A stretch of DNA of 6,309 nt, from contig JAEOTN010000169.1 in the NCBI GenBank assembly GCA_016839865.1, positions 1-6,309 of the forward strand, written 5' to 3'. The stretch comes from Promethearchaeota archaeon. GTDB taxonomy: Archaea; Asgardarchaeota; Lokiarchaeia; Sigynarchaeales; MK-D1. The notes beneath the pieces were generated by a model. The model searched no databases, was not told the origin of the DNA, and was given only the letters and a program-made list of their open reading frames with translations. Shown piece by piece: positions 5,778-6,309 of this stretch; position 1 is the stretch's first letter, and each line of letters begins with the position of its first letter. The position numbers were made by a program, and so were the translations under genes.

Positions 5778-6309
5778 ATGGATGCGATAACTAGAATTCG
5801 TAAAACTCTTGACCATGAAGAACCCGATAGGGTACCTAGTTTTGAGGCAAGCATTGATAATATTAAAGTATGTCAATACTACGGAGAAAACTATTATTTA
5901 GAAGGGGCTGCCTCTTCACAACAATTCCTCAATAATTTGGTTTTTGGAAACAAAAAATTGTACAATCGCATCATGCAAAGAGTAACAAAAAGTAACTACG
6001 CTGCTAAGCTAATACCGAGAAATATTGGGCGTCTCTACAAAAAAATTGGAATCGATTTATGTCCCAATGCTATTTGCTTTTTTCCAATAACTTTTACAAA
6101 AGAGGGGTATATAGATGAATTTGGGAGAAAATTTAAATACATAAAGAATCCTGCAGACGGAATGACTCTCGCATATTATATGGGGGGCACATTTGGAGAT
6201 TTTGAAGACTATCAGCAAGCTCCTCGTCTTGATCCTGATTTCATCTTGAGAGAAAAAATGTATCGTGAGGGAAAACGGGTAGAAAGTGATTATAGTGGGG
6301 ATATTGTCA
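5778..6309 (+). CDS. URO-D/MtaA/CmuA-like methyltransferase family protein (5' part)
   Basis: The frame stays open for 177 codons from ATG 5778 to the window edge, so the gene continues outside. The N-terminus RIRKTLDHEEPDRVPSFE (residues 6-23) is the classic opening of the uroporphyrinogen decarboxylase superfamily in its methyltransferase branch (MtaA, MtbA, CmuA-like), which moves methyl groups between corrinoid proteins, coenzyme M or tetrahydro(methano)pterin. YKKIGIDLC (87-95) and the section GYIDEFGRKFKYI (110-122) also fit this branch. The MRQAGRYLPEY-like start of true heme-pathway HemE is absent, so decarboxylation of uroporphyrinogen is unlikely. The zinc/thiol-binding residues and the C-terminal half lie beyond the window. 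It is divergent from the acyl-CoA dehydrogenase across 71-92 nt. No SD precedes the ATG; the sequence before it is CACCTCATTGT, so a leaderless or short-leader start is likely. Confidence 0.72.
   Translation, partial: MDAITRIRKTLDHEEPDRVPSFEASIDNIKVCQYYGENYYLEGAASSQQFLNNLVFGNKKLYNRIMQRVTKSNYAAKLIPRNIGRLYKKIGIDLCPNAICFFPITFTKEGYIDEFGRKFKYIKNPADGMTLAYYMGGTFGDFEDYQQAPRLDPDFILREKMYREGKRVESDYSGDIV

Overview
The window is AT-rich DNA that reads most easily as archaeal. Candidate promoters are A-rich TATA-like boxes about 25-50 nt before the starts, terminators look like clusters of T-runs without stem-loops, and the genes mix Shine-Dalgarno (SD) and apparently leaderless starts. The gene content fits an anaerobic or facultative archaeon, possibly of the Asgard group: a sequon-rich, C-terminally anchored beta-helix surface protein, a URO-D-type methyltransferase-like protein, an acyl-CoA dehydrogenase and an NDUFA9-like reductase. 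The lineage is an inference from gene style; no rRNA or other marker gene is present.

Layout, left to right. (1) 58-1128 (+): secreted beta-helix protein with an N-terminal signal and one C-terminal membrane helix, followed by a T-rich terminator. (2) 1129-1421: a 293-nt gap with several short inverted repeats and the promoter of the next gene. (3) 1422-2534 (+): GNAT-fold acetyltransferase with a long, poorly understood C-terminal half. (4) 2604-3512 (+): membrane-anchored GH16 glycoside hydrolase; the SD points to a TTG start rather than the upstream GTG. (5) 3522-4430 (+): NAD(P)-binding epimerase/NDUFA9-like protein, 9 nt behind GH16 with its own SD, so very likely cotranscribed. (6) 5685-4447 (-; longer form from 5706): acyl-CoA dehydrogenase, convergent with the epimerase across only 16 nt. 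(7) 5778-6309 (+): 5' part of a URO-D/MtaA/CmuA-like gene, divergent from the dehydrogenase and cut by the window end.

Functionally the left half (beta-helix protein, GH16, epimerase) looks like cell-surface or glycan biology. The right half (acyl-CoA dehydrogenase, URO-D-like protein) looks like acyl-CoA and one-carbon metabolism. I see no CRISPR array, transposase, tRNA, rRNA or defence system, and no clear case for a wholly new system. The observations most worth following are the non-canonical active site and flavin-contact motif of the dehydrogenase, a promoter-proximal motif shared by the GNAT and GH16 genes, the His-rich loop of the archaeal GH16 enzyme, and the unassigned C-terminal half of the GNAT protein.
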